A stretch of DNA of 64,000 nt from Brienomyrus brachyistius (lineage: Eukaryota > Chordata > Actinopteri > Osteoglossiformes > Mormyridae): contig NW_026042703.1 in assembly GCF_023856365.1 (NCBI RefSeq), positions 52,467-116,466 on the forward strand, in the 5' to 3' direction. Below are positions 43,883 to 56,005 of this stretch, one piece after another. The translations under genes were made by a program, and so were the position numbers. Each line of letters starts with the position of its first letter. The stretch's first letter is position 1. Below the pieces are notes generated by a model. That model was not told the DNA's origin. It saw only the letters and a program-made list of their open reading frames with translations, and ran no database searches.

Positions 43883-46540
43883 TCGAAAATTTTAAAACGT
43901 ACCCGAGTACTGTAAAAAAACTCAAGATCTTGCTACCCTACGGAGCACCCATAAGGTGATTTTTTTTATACGTTATATGCAGCTATTTGTAGCAGGCCGT
44001 AATTAGACTAATCCACCCTTTGTCAATAAAGCCAACAAGAGAACAGGTTGCCCAAAGTTTGCTCAGGTACACGCCACAGCACAACCTTAAAAACACATCC
44101 AGCACAAATCACACTAGTGAATGACACAGCAAATCACAGCAATAAAAAAGACCCCTATGGGCAATCCAGCACCCAGACTACAGGTGCCAAAAGGCCCAGC
44201 CTGCCTAATAATGAACCCAAAATATACATACAACAAAGAAAAAGACACAAACAAAAAAGAAAATAAAACTAGCCAGCTGCTCCCACTAAACCCCGCTCCC
44301 GAGGCCACTAAGCCGGCTGGCTTGATAATACACGATACAACCTCAGATAAAACATATTAAAGCAACACCAGGGAGGTTTACAACCTGATCCTTAAAATTA
44401 TCGACCCGTAATTCCACCTTGAAAACCCCTAAAGAACAGTAGTTTACCCCATGACTCACTGCCCCATTCAAACAAAAAAAAAACAGGTTTTTGGGGTAAC
44501 CTTTAGGTCAGCTCTTCAAAACCAGGTATGAGGACTCTTCAGCTAATCAGTCCTCTAATTAGAAATCTAATTAGGGAGTTGCAGCGAAAACCTGCATACA
44601 CACCGGCCCTTTGCGGATAAGATTGTTCACCCCTGAAACAAGCAAACAGAAAGGCTGCTACACTGCAAATTCAATATGCCCGCCGATGCTCCACCAAATC
44701 TATCAGGACCCTGCCTGTCTTTCCCGTGCCTGCTCCTTTGCCAATATGCCCTACCATCGGAACATGCACAGCCATCTCGCCCCGGCTATGCCTCCAGTCC
44801 GAACTGCAGTTCCTATACCTGCCTATAATTGCCTGGCTACAATCCATCCCCCAAAATGAAATTGATGACCCAACGATCACAGCTAAGAATTCTATCCCCA
44901 AACCACTGGTCTTCCTCCCCAACCGAACGATCATTCACTGACCGTGGTAACTTATAAGGGTTGGTATGATGACCAGTGGTGGACCTCACCGAACGTTTAA
45001 CTGGTCTCTACACCTCGGGGGGGACATAACCTCCTCCATTATACGAGGCCTACTTGTGGATGCTCTATTGCGACCCCTCCCACCAGCCCTGTCCCCGTAA
45101 AATCACAGAGTCCTCATCCGATTCCATTTCTGTTGCCCCTGTGGGCAACCCAGACTCAGGAGACATTACCAGAACATCTTCCCCTGACATAACAACCCCC
45201 TGTGGTACTGGACGCAACTCTGTTCGGTGAACTTGACGGACAACCCCGTCCCCCTCCATTGGAGTTGCAGAGTAAACTGCACCCTGATCTTGGGGACACC
45301 GAACTACCATATACAAACAGGCATCCCAATGATCCTGTATTTTACCTCGAACATGGTTCCGCAAACACACCAGCTGACCTTCATCAAACCCCTAATCATT
45401 AACCAACTCATTGTGTTTCCGATTTCGTGGTGTGGCTTGTTCCTCCAACTAAGCCTTCACATACTCTTGAAGCACCTGCAAACTTTCCTGATGGTTTTGT
45501 ACCCATTCCTCCAAAGGTCCACCATACTGACTGATCCCGGCAGGAGCCTGAAGATAGTGTATCGGTAATCGAGGCTCACAGCCAGACCTTAAATAAAAAG
45601 GCATCATCCAGTCATTTGGTGGGGTGTAGTATTGTAAGCTTCTCTGCTGGAGGAAGTGTGTGAAGCAAATTGTGCAAAAAAAATATTAAAGCAACACCAG
45701 GGAGGTTTACATCTAGATCCTTAAAATGATCGACCTGCAATTCCACCTTGAAAATCCAATTACCATATAAAGGATACAAGATGTAAAGATGACAAATGAC
45801 ATGGCACACATTTGTTGTTTAGACTGTTGTGTCAGGTTAATTGAAAGCTGAAGGATCTTAGTGTTTACTAGTCTAAGTAACAGAATGTCTAAACACTGTG
45901 CTTGCCTTTATGGGTTTTTAAGCAGAACATATAGGTATAGAAACATATTAACATTACGTTTCACGATTCACTGACTGGAGAATAGGAGAATATACACATC
46001 AATATTACTACTTAAGTTAACTAACCCTAATCCCAACCCCTATTGGCACGGAGCCCGCCAGGGTTCAGGTGAGATATAAATCTGTAATCTGTATCAATGG
46101 TTTTGCTATCCATACCCACCCTATTAATGTTAGCTTCCCAGGGTTTCTTGTTAGACAAGCTCTGTGTCTCTCTATACCCCCATTTACTGCACGACTGATT
46201 GTCCATTTATAAAGAATCAAATAGGGTGAAGATGGTTTTAGTTTACAATTACTCTGGAAGGTGACCAGATTAAAAAAAACTAAATACCATGCCTACGTGT
46301 ATGTAATCTCCATCACAGTCCCCATTTTCCCCATAATCCTCGTTTTGATAGTGCCAATTTGTGTAATGTGAGTTTTTTTTTTTTTTAAAAAACTGTTATA
46401 GAAGAACATACTGGATGCCACATGTGTACAATTACCCCTTTCTAATTAGGGGGGTCCGTTGTGTCAGCTACAGCCTTTACTAACATACACATAAGTATAC
46501 AGTCTTACAGCACTTTTGTTTTCCTTTTGTATTTAATGGT
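43883..46540. other. Unassigned repeat-like region
   Basis: No gene recognised. A 75-base segment is present twice in the same orientation, at about 44359-44432 and 45686-45758 (ATTAAAGCAACACCAGGGAG, TCCTTAAAAT, AATTCCACCTTGAAAA), about 1.33 kb apart, suggesting the two ends or internal repeats of one element. Open frames between 44048 and 45809 on both strands have no recognisable domain. Confidence 0.5.
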
Positions 46541-46547
46541 TTTCCAT

Positions 46548-46905
46548 TTAGGGGGCAGCATGGTGGTGCAGTGGTTAGCACTGTTGCCTCACACCTCTAG
46601 GGCCCGGGTTCGAGTCTCCACCTGGGTCACATGTGTGTGGAGTTTGCATGTTCTACCCATGTCATCGTGGGGTTTCCTCCGGGTACTCTGGTTTCCCCCA
46701 CAGTCCAAAAACATGCTGAGGCTAATTGGAGTTGCTAAATTGCCCATAGGAGTGTATGCGTGAGTGAATAGTGTGTGAGTGTGCCCTGCGATGGGCTGGC
46801 CCGCCATCCTGGGTTGTTCCCTGTCTCGTGCCCATTGCTTCCGGGATAGGCTCCAGACCCCCCGCGATCCAGTAGGATAAGCGGTTTGGAAAGGCTGCCT
46901 AACGC
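46548..46905 (+). mobile_element. DANA-like tRNA-derived SINE
   Basis: GGGGCAGCATGGTGGTGCAG TGGTTAG (A box region), GGGTTCGAGTC (B box), GTGTGGAGTTTGCATGTTCT, TCCTCCGGGTACTCTGG, TTTCCCCCACAGTCC, ATTGCCCATAG, GCGATGGGCTGG and a terminal GGATAAGCGGTTTGGAAA. The internal constant region matches the DANA type of SINE found in many teleosts. Confidence 0.8.
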
Positions 46906-48246
46906 CCTTAATTTGTTTGCAATTTCGCCAGGTAGGCTACCTTCTTTAAACTGCGTTTTGCTAGACTACACATTTCGAGATGTTTTATTGTAGTCTTGGT
47001 AAATATATATATATAGTTTAGCCTAACCCAGCCACTTAAGGGAGCAAGCCAGCTCAGGTAGGTGCCAGTCCCAAGCCCGGATTAATGGAGAGGGTTGGCG
47101 TCAAGAAATAAAGAGAAATAAAGACAACTAATACTCCTAGTTTGCGAGATCTGACTGCAATGGCAGCACTGCTACAAGGGTGTGGATAAATCTATACAAA
47201 TATCACCTGCATGCACATTACTTCTTTTACAATAACCAACTCCTGATCCATACTGTTGGTCGTGAAAAAAAAAACTATCGTGTACATAGAGGCCCTGTGT
47301 AAAAAGATAACTGCCAAGGAAAAGATCAAAAACATTTATTTCAAGGATACAAAGTTTTTATGGTCATGTACAGTGTACAGTGCAATTCTTATTTGATTAA
47401 CTTGAATGTCTCCACAGACTAGACGATTAAACAAATAAAGCAGCGCAACATTACAATAACTAATAACAAATAAACAAAGCTCACGAGTACTATTACAGTA
47501 TTTATATCATTTATTTAAACTTAATTTTACCAGGTAAATTAACTACAAAGCAGTTACCACTGCTTTACCTGCTTCTCGGGAGAAATAGCAGATATACGTC
47601 ATGTATGTGACTAAATTCTTAAGCCAATAAGGGCAAAGTTGTGTCGTAATGGAGGCGGATCCAGTTTGTGCAGCCGGTTAAAGACACTACGGGCATGTAA
47701 ATGGAGAACGAAATTATAGTTATACCGAATCTCCTACACACAATACCAAGGTTACCAACTTTGGTCAGCTGACCGGAGTGAGACGTTCAATTCCCGTAAG
47801 ATTTCTTTGCGCCAGTCTGAAAACACGTCACACCAGATGCATGAGAGATGGAAACCTGGGATATTCAGTCGAATCAGATCAAATATGATGCTAAGTTAGT
47901 ACTAAGTTAAAATATGTTCCGGACTTGTAACATGCACCCATGATTTGGAACAGTCAGCAGGCTGTCTCTGGCCACGCCCCCTACACTCGGTCCGGCCCCT
48001 GGCTTTTCCTGAATTCTGATTCCTTTAGATAAACATTGACTTCATTGATATTGTTATTGATTTATCGACAGACCATCATACGTTTTAGACGTTATAATAA
48101 CAACACTCTATTGATCCCCAAAGAGAGAAATTCTCTCCTTGCCTGCCCCCTCTTACTGTCCATGATACACAAGCACATATGTAGAAAAACGTCAGCTTGG
48201 AAGCCAAGGCTGGACTTAACCTACTCCTTAGGGTTCAACTGGAAAC
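46906..48246. other. No gene recognised
   Basis: AT-rich. 47341-47400 (ATACAAAGTTTTTATGGTCA and GTGCAATTCTTA) and 47511-47545 (TTAATTTTACCAGGTAAATT) resemble fragments of common fish interspersed repeats. Otherwise nothing assignable. Confidence 0.45.
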
Positions 48247-48357
48247 TGCCCCATGGCCGAGCGGTCTAAAGCCTCCTGCGCAGCGAAAATGGCCTTTCAA
48301 AGTAAGGGGTATTCTGTTCTCCGAAGTAAGGCGTGGGTTCGAATCCAACTTCCGACA
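48247..48357 (+). pseudogene. tRNA-Leu (CAA)-like, broken
   Basis: ATGGCCGAGCGGTCTAAAGC matches the D arm of nuclear tRNA-Leu, TTTCAAAGTAAG resembles its anticodon plus intron start (CTCAAGGTAAG), and GGCGTGGGTTCGAATCCAAC TTCCGACA matches the variable/T arm and 3' acceptor. About 16-20 extra bases separate the D arm from the anticodon, and the 5' acceptor (TGCCCC) does not pair with the 3' end. Probably a pseudogene of an intron-containing tRNA-Leu(CAA). Confidence 0.6.
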
Positions 48358-48889
48358 AAAGTTCTTCAATCGCTACAGCAGAATTTGAGCCACTGATCGG
48401 CTTTAATTGCTTTGTTTTATTTTTGCGTTTCAGGCAAAACTACATAACACTTAAGAGGTGCAGGATGATCTGTCTTGCTCTCGCGAGGTTTTTGTACGAC
48501 GTGACATGGTGACATAATGCAGCGGACGATAAAAATCTAACCACAATGCATTGCGTCAGGACCAGAATGTATTGCTTTAAGCCAGCGCTGTATGTGGGTA
48601 CATGAAGTGGAAAGCACCCAATAACAAACATAACATTTAAAAAAAATCTACAAACTAGTGGGAATATAAAATAAAATAAATGTGTCTGGGCAAATTGGTA
48701 AGTTAAATTAAATCGTTTTAAGCAGTGTTAAGCAGTGTGTGGTTTTAAACACGAGTAGCATGTACCGTGTTGACGGCGCATGAACGTATCTTGGCAGCAC
48801 ATGTAAAACTTAGATTTGCAAGCGGGATGTGAAACAGCATTTAGGTGTTTAAAACAGCAATAGAGTGCGTGTTTGTTCACGCAGTTACA

Positions 48890-50942
48890 ATGTTTAGTTG
48901 TTATTTCTGTGGAACATCAGTGCAAACCCTTAGGGAACATGTTTTACATGTCAAACTTCACCGTCATGAACCACGATGCGTGTTCAAGTGTGGCGCTACA
49001 GATTGCCACAATACGTTTCGTTCATATGGGGAATTTAAGGCTCATTTTTACCGTAAACATAACACAGATTCATATATTGATACTACAAATGCCCTTACGG
49101 TGTTTACGTGTAATATGTCTATGTGCCAGCGCCAATGTCGCGATGTCAGATCACTAACAGCTCACTTAAAGGAACATATAGCCGAAGGACGTGTTGTGAC
49201 ATGTCCGGTGACAGGATGCGACCATACGTTCACTGTGAGATCGTCGTTTACAGCCTACATGTCCAGGAAACACAGACAATGTTCTGTGGACAGTATAAGA
49301 GATCTTAATAAGGAGACAGTTTCTCAGTTTCTTGAAACTGAACCGTTAGTTACAGGCCCTACAGAGAGATTTAGTGAGACTGATGAAGGTGAAGTCCATC
49401 TTACAGAAAATTTCAGTGACCTTTTTCTTAGAAATATTTCTCTTTTCTACTTGAAATTACATGGGCAGTTTCTTCTGCCAGCATCAACTATACAAAATAT
49501 TATTGAAGAGATGCTAAGCATACATGAACTAGGACAGACATATACTTTGAATAAATTAAGTGCATTCCTGAAAAGTGACTTAACTGAATTAACAGATGAG
49601 GTTATTGGTAGTATATGTGATGTTGTGAAGGAATCTGACCTTTTCACCATTAGTCATGAAGGACCAATGAGAACCAATTTTTCAAGAACTAGGGCTTTTA
49701 AACAGATGTTTAGATACACAGAACCTGTAAAGTTGTACTTAGGAAGGGATGAAACAAGGTCACAGAGGTTTGCCTACTATGTTCCATTGAAAGACACTTT
49801 GAGACATTTACTGGAGTCAGACTTATGGCAGAATTGTGCTGCACAGGGTACATACGTACCATACACTGATGTGCTTTGTGATGTCAGTGATGGTCAGGTA
49901 TATAAAAACAATGAGTTCTTTTCTCAAAACCCATCATGTCTAAAACTAATTCTATATCAAGATTCTTTTGAGGCGGTGAACCCATTAGGTTCAGCAAAAA
50001 GCAGCACAAAGTAGTAGCTGTATATTTGTCTCTGGCTAATTTACCACCTCATCAAGTACAGACCACATGTCACTTGTAATGCTGTGTCAGGAAAAAGACT
50101 TCAAACACTTTGGCCATGACAAAGTTTTCTCAAGGCTCATTGCAGACTTAAAAGACCTGGAAGACAATGGAATAACGGTGGCAGAGGAAAAAGTTAAAGG
50201 GACTGTTTTGTGCATTGCAGGGGACAATTTGGGGTCTCATAATATCGGTGGATTTACAGAAAATTTTAGTTTTTCTGAATATTTCTGCAGGTATTGCCGG
50301 ACAACCCGAACAGATTTTCAAACAGATCCAAATGCATTTTACAGTCTGAGGAACAACAAAACGTTGAAGGTATAATATCTGAGTTTTAATTCATTGAATT
50401 ACTTCGATGTTTGTATGCCTGGCCTGCCACCTTGTTTAGGCCATGACATTTTTGAGGGTATCCTTTCCTATGATTTAGCCCTTTACCTGAAGTACTTCAT
50501 CAAGCAAAAAAAGTGGTTCACTTATTCAATTCTGAATAGACGCATTAAGAAATTTAAGTACAGTGGCTCTGATGTGTTGAGTAAGCCATGTGCAGTAAAC
50601 TCCAATGGAGTAAAGCTTTATGGTCAGGCTGTTCAGAACTGGAATTTTCTAAGACTTCTTCCTGTGATCATGTGTGACAAGGTGAAAGAGCCCACAGATG
50701 ATGATTGGCAGTTGACCCTTCAGCTAAAAGACATTGTGGAGCTGATTTGTGCACAGAAAATTTTATTGCCAGAGGTTGCATACCTTGACGTTCTTATCCA
50801 AGAATATCTTGCTTGTAGATTTTCTTTCTTTCCAGGACATAGGTTAAAGCCTAAGCATCACTACTTGCGACACTACCCTGCACTGATTTTAAAGTTTGGT
50901 CCTTTGATCAGGTTGTGGACAATGCGATTTGAAAGTAAATAA
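48890..50942 (+). pseudogene. C2H2 zinc-finger multicopy element protein, frameshifted
   Basis: I know this as a highly multicopy, uncharacterised fish protein family and infer that it is transposon-encoded. The first frame (48890-50014; ATG at 48890 chosen because the finger CYFCGTS follows) has four C2H2-like fingers: CYFCGTSVQTLREHVLHVK, FKCGATDCHNTFRSYGEFKA, CNMSMCQRQCRDVRSLTAHL and CPVTGCDHTFTVRSSFTAYM. The last has Tyr in place of its first His. A conserved core follows (LGRDETRSQRFAYYVPLKDT; LILYQDSFEAVNPLGS). The frame then breaks at about 49990, resumes one base out as KKQHKVVAVYLSLANLPPHQ, breaks again at about 50060, and continues in a third frame (50067-50375; MLCQEKDFKHFGHDKVFSRL). 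After an in-frame stop near 50373 comes GHDIFEGILSYDLALYLKYF to LRHYPALILKFGPLIRLWTM RFESK, where it is cut off. Not a working gene. Confidence 0.75.
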
Positions 50943-51010
50943 GGCACCATGGCAACAACAGTCAGAACAGCATCCAGTTCACAGCTAGTTTTAAAAATTG
51001 CTTTAACGCA
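50940..51010 (-). repeat. Inverted copy of the segment at 56243-56312
   Basis: The reverse complement reads AAGCAATTTTTAAAACTAGC, TGTGAACTGGATGCTGTTCT and GACTGTTGTTGCCATGGTGC. The direct sequence at 56243 reads AACAAGTTTTAAAACTAGCT, TTTGATGCTGTTGACCTGAA and TGTTGTTGCCAGAGCCTTAG. The junction coincides with the truncation of the preceding reading frame. Confidence 0.7.
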
Positions 51011-51423
51011 GAGTGATTACAGGAAATAGGTGTACTGCTTAATATTAATTAAATTATTAAAATGTGCTAATAATAGACATATTTGTCAGTCAGACATTGT
51101 GCTTTTTAAAGAGCAGAAGGGATACATTAAATTACGATTATATTGTCCTTACTGTATATATTTTTACATTTTTCCCCCCAATGATTGTCAAGTGATCACA
51201 ATTCTTACTGTGCTTTACCCCTCACTTGATAGAGATGTACCAAAACTGAACATATAACTGGATTTCACTCAGAATAACCAGGCCTTCTTTTTGGACTCTT
51301 TATCCCTTTTTATTTTATCTTCGCTTTCCTCAAGCCAGGCATTTACAGGTGAAAAACCTTAAACCACAAAACACCAACTTTCACCAATCTATCTTATGAG
51401 CAAACACAAAATTTTACTTTAAA

Positions 51424-51491
<68 letters not shown>

Positions 51492-52360
51492 AAATATACA
51501 ATGAATGACCAATCTCAGCTTCAAATTTCCACACAATTATACATAACTTGTTCTGAATAAAATTCCTCCAAACATCAAAGTTTAAGATCAAACCACTGGG
51601 GAAACACATAAATGAGTTACTCAACGCAATAAATTGCAATGAAAAGCTAACCAATTAGACAATCGAACAATAGGTTTAACACTTCTGCCCATATGAATTA
51701 TTAAAAGGAAAGTTCACCCTTAATACTTTTTTTTTTTCTTTTTAGCAATTTAATATTTAACTTTTAGATAAACTAAAAATAGAACCCCCCCTTTTAAACC
51801 GCATTAATGCAAACATCTGAATCAATAAAACAGCATTCCACATATTGTCATTAAGACACTTACAGCACACCATTTATTCCTAATACAGTCAAATACCACA
51901 ACTCATATAATGTTACAAGCCAGCACCAGCGCCTCAATGCCTCATTAGCGCACCCCATTAAGAAATAAACCCCACTCGCAACAGGTAGTGCTTGCTACAA
52001 ATAACATTTGCAACAAAGTCCAACACGCATGGTTCATGGTCTTACCGGCTGTCCGTTCAGAGTCTACTTTTCAGTACACAATCGCAGCACAGTTCCAGAA
52101 GCACTTGGTGTAGATTTGACCCTTTGCTTGTCGCGCTACCAATGCGTTTTGCCGACTTTATCCAAAATAAAGAGCAGGTGCGTCCGTTAATGCCTTCCCC
52201 TCGGGTGCACACAGGTGAGTAAACTTTGGTTCCGCATGACCACTTGCGTGAACGACGTAACCACTTGCTGGAATGACGTTCATCGCAACAATGATATAAA
52301 TATTTTCCCCCCTGACATATAATCAGTGTAAGCACACAAACACATTGGCCGGTTATCCTA
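51011..52360. other. No gene recognised; TA microsatellite
   Basis: (TA)n tract at 51427-51485. A frame at 51992-52213 ends at a good donor (CACACAG|GTGAGT) and could be an exon of the hAT-like relic to the right, but has no recognisable domain. Confidence 0.45.
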
Positions 52361-52364
52361 TTCA

Positions 52365-52715
52365 TTCAGTTCCACGGACAGTGACCTGTGTTACTGTGCT
52401 GTGACATCTGGTTCCTTCATTGGCTCTGTATATTTCTATAAATGACTAAATGGCTCTGTTGTAGAAATTTCCAGCCAGAGACTTGGTTCCTATATAACGA
52501 GAAGATTTTATTTTTACTCGGACTGAGAAGCTACAGAAAATCATCTCTGCATGTGATCTCCCCTTTACTGCTCAAGCAGAGCACACGCACATCAGCAAGT
52601 GTCAAGGCAGCAAGTGCATACAAACAACTTCTCAGGGCCTTCAGGAAGAGTCAGACTGCGGTGTCATTCAGAGATACCATTGTCTAAGACTTGCACTAAA
52701 ACATTCTATGCACTT
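52365..52715 (+). repeat. Left arm of a diverged inverted repeat
   Basis: Pairs with the reverse complement of 55650-56005. Shared words include ACGGACAGTGACCTGTGTTA, TGTAGAAATTTCCAGCCAGA and CATCTCCCCTTTACT (left: GATCTCCCCTTTACTGCTCA). Both arms encode a related stretch (TKWLCCRNFQPET / TKWLYCRNFQPET, HVISPLLLKQ), so both derive from one coding or formerly coding repeat. Confidence 0.8.
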
Positions 52716-53717
52716 GGGCATATTTAAACAAAGTAGTATGGTACCTATGTCAGAATCCATCCCTGCCTTGTCCTGTTCACATGTCACTGGCCATCCTATT
52801 CTCTCCTCTGTCTTGTACCCCTTAGCCCATAGTGTGTTTGCCTGCTCATCGGGCCACCATGTGGCTTAACGGGCCAAGTGGTTGGCCACCGTGCCTGACT
52901 CCCCTTTTGATTGTGGGTTTTGAGGATATCAGTGGGTCTGTGTTTTCATGATTGTCCCCCAGGCCACCATGCAGCTCAGCCCTTGATTCCAACTACAGTA
53001 GCAATCAGGTGGTTCTCGGTCTACTAGGACTGTATAACAGGATTCTTCACCCATTCTATCTTTACTCCTTCAGCCGCATACATGAGTCAGACCTATAGGT
53101 TATTCAAATTCCGTCCTGCCAAATTTACTGGACAGGAAGTGGACACTGCAAATGAATGTGTGAATACGCCAATACCTACATCTTTACAAGTTACATTAAG
53201 GGGTTTGGTACAGTAAATGGCTGTGAGGTGGGATTTCTTCTTGATGTCTGTTTGTAGCCCGTCCACCAGCAGCTGCTGCTGTATTTATCACACCAAGCAG
53301 GGAAAGTATATTGCTAAATTTTCCTTAGTTCAATTACGCTTGATTAAGCTAATTAAGCCGGCTATGTTATTTACATTCAGAAGGATGCCGCCATATTGGG
53401 TTATACACAGATGCCACGATAGCTCACACTCACATTCCCTCTTCATTATTTTTCTAAACACACTCTATCCTGCCTTGTCACCTGCAACAAGATCTCACTC
53501 CCTGTAGCAATAAAAGTCTTTCTTATGATTGAGCAGATTTCTGCTTCTCTCCTAACCATGGGCATCCAAAGTAAGATGAAGCAAAATGTTAGGAAATTTG
53601 ATAACACATGGTTACTCTTTTGGTAACAGTGACTTTGGTTTTATTTTGATAGATGTAAACTACATAATATGGTCTTAACCTTGTTTTCTGTCCTAAAAGC
53701 AAACTTTTATGTTACAG

Positions 53718-53788
53718 GAGAAAAGTGCACAGCTGCTTGGATCAACCCCAGCTAATCAGCGCATATGGGAATCTTTTCAAAATACCAT
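53718..53788 (+). pseudogene. Possible exon of the hAT-like relic
   Basis: Flanked by a good acceptor (atgttacag) and donor (CAT|GTGAGT), open in one frame (EKSAQLLGSTPANQRIWESF). No family match is certain. Placement upstream of the transposase-like exons suggests the same relic gene. Confidence 0.3.
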
Positions 53789-53899
53789 GTGAGTCTTATG
53801 CAATTTACCCAATTAATATAAGCTCTTTAGATGACGCTTAAATAATCAATTCCCATCAACTTAGTGTCAAAACACAAACTCAGTGGCAAAAAAGTGAAG

Positions 53900-54690
53900 G
53901 GCAACAGACTAAGTTGTGAAAATGAAATCTGCATGTGATGAAAGGGCATGTGACTGTATCGCGATGATTATAATCATCAGATCAAACGGACCACGGAGTT
54001 GGCGGTATGGTCACACTGCTGGTCCCATGTCAGTAGGGTATAGCACACCCCTGGGCCCGGATACTACTAGGATGTCACTGGTGTACCACTGTGCCGTCAG
54101 AGTGTGGTGTGTCACTCCACAGCATTGGCAGGATTGCTCCTCTCCCTGCAGCGCCACCATACGCACATGACGGTCATCTGTGGTACTGCAGAACTGAGAT
54201 GTATCGCTGAACATGGTAGGACGCCAGTCGTCATCAGTCCATCAGTCCATGCCTCCCAGTGACTACACCACTCCAAACGCAACCGTTTCTGTGCTATTGT
54301 GAACGGCAGCCTATGCATGGGACGGTGAACCCGTAGTCCAGCTGATGCCAGTCATCGCGACACGATGATATAGGGTGTTGTAGAGAGTCCAGTAGCTGTG
54401 TCCATATATCAGGCGCAGGTGTCATGGGGATCTGTGATGCTTGGAGCACAATCCGACGATCCTTCCTTGGCGTGGTCTGTCTTGGATGACCAGAAACTTC
54501 ACGACGTGTGTGGATGCCTCACGTGCCCATTGGTTTCAATATCAGGCCACTGTGATATCCGCATGGCCCACATGCAATTGCAGCACATGACCACCTGGCT
54601 TCATGTAAACCCGCAATGCAACCCTATCAAACTCCGTCAAGTGCCGTTAACACTGTCTAATGTGACTACGAGGCATCCTGTGTCTGGTGA
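53900..54690 (-). pseudogene. Degenerate Tc1-like transposase copy
   Basis: Minus-strand fragments RRPMHRLPFTIAQKRLRLEW-like (about 54318-54250) and MFSDTSQFCSTTDDRHVRM (54214 downward) correspond to the Tc1 segments RRPLxRLPLTxxHRxRRLEW and FSDESRFxLxxxDGRxRVW. Many stops and frameshifts. The catalytic DDE region is broken. Confidence 0.7.
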
Positions 54691-55649
54691 TTAAACATGC
54701 CAACTCCTTGCAATTTGAATCATTTACATATCCATCACTGGTCTGCACATGTACCAGATTACATCTTTAATCGGATAGTTACTTCTGGGTTCTCAACTTT
54801 TTTTTTCATAATACCCCTTAAGTGTATATGCCCTTCACTGATGAGAAATTCATCAACATCTAAGTCCTACATTCATGTACAATGCATATTAAATGAATAT
54901 TTTGTCACTATTAGTTTTGATGTATCATTCTTTGAATGCACTCAATTGAATCATGGACAGTGGTTCCACATGGAAAAAAATGAATATTCCGAAAAGGAAA
55001 AATCCTTCTTCGGTTGATACATTCACTTTGTGTTCTGAGAATTTTTCCCTTGAGTGCCTTGTACAGTATGTCTAGTGTGTTTTTGGTGTGAATGTGGCCA
55101 TAATCATACAAGGAAAAAACCACTGACTTGTAGTGAACATGTAAAACCGCAACATGCAGTGTCATACGTAACTGAAATAAGAAATGCTGGATTGCCTGAG
55201 TTGCATGCGTGCATGTTTTTTAATATGGGCAACATGGTTCCCTGAGATGCCTCAGTGTTGCTCACCGCCATCTCTAACACACAACCTCACAAACCATCTT
55301 AAAACTACTGAAAGAAATAATTGGCTACACTGCAGCTCCACTGTTTTGTTTGGCACCCCTGCATGTCCTGCATTGTGTGGGGAAAAAAGCTGAAGGCTGA
55401 GGAATGTTACATAACACAGCTAGAATGTAAAAACTCTCTCTGGTGTAATTCACTGCGTAAAACCAATGGTCCTAAGTGTGGTGTCTTCTTCATAACACTC
55501 CCTGATGTTTGTGTCCGTGACCATGAGATAGGGTGGCTGCTTTTCTTCCTTGCTTTCCTTGTATTCCTACGTTTCCTCCCCAGCCTTGGTTGGTAGGTCA
55601 GGCAGCATCACCTTGTTTTAATAGACCCAGGTGCAATTTATCTTGAAAT
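54691..55649. other. No gene recognised
   Basis: AT-rich, short unremarkable frames on both strands, no clear repeat. Confidence 0.4.
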
Positions 55650-56005
55650 TAGACTCAAGTGCAGAAAATGTTCTATCAGAAGTCTTTGACAATCTCTGAA
55701 TTACACAGAAATCTGACTTCTTCTGAAGCTGTGAAATTGTTCATCTGTATTTGCTGCATTGGTACTTGTTGATGTGCGTGTGCCCTGCTTAAGGAGTAAA
55801 GGGGAGATGACATGCAGAGCTAGTTTTCTGTAGTTTATTTTCTTTGTCTGAATAATAATATTCTCTTCATATAGGAACCCAGTCTCTGGCTGGAAATTTC
55901 TACAATAGAGCCATTTAGTTATTTCTAGAAAAATATTTAGAGCCAATGACCTGATGTCATAGTAACACAGGTCACTGTCCGTGGTGCTGAATTCTCTACT
56001 TGATG
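55650..56005 (-). repeat. Right arm of the diverged inverted repeat
   Basis: Reverse-complement partner of 52365-52715. The minus-strand frame here is open for about 120 codons (TKWLYCRNFQPETGFLYEEN), longer than in the left arm. No known domain recognised. Confidence 0.8.
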
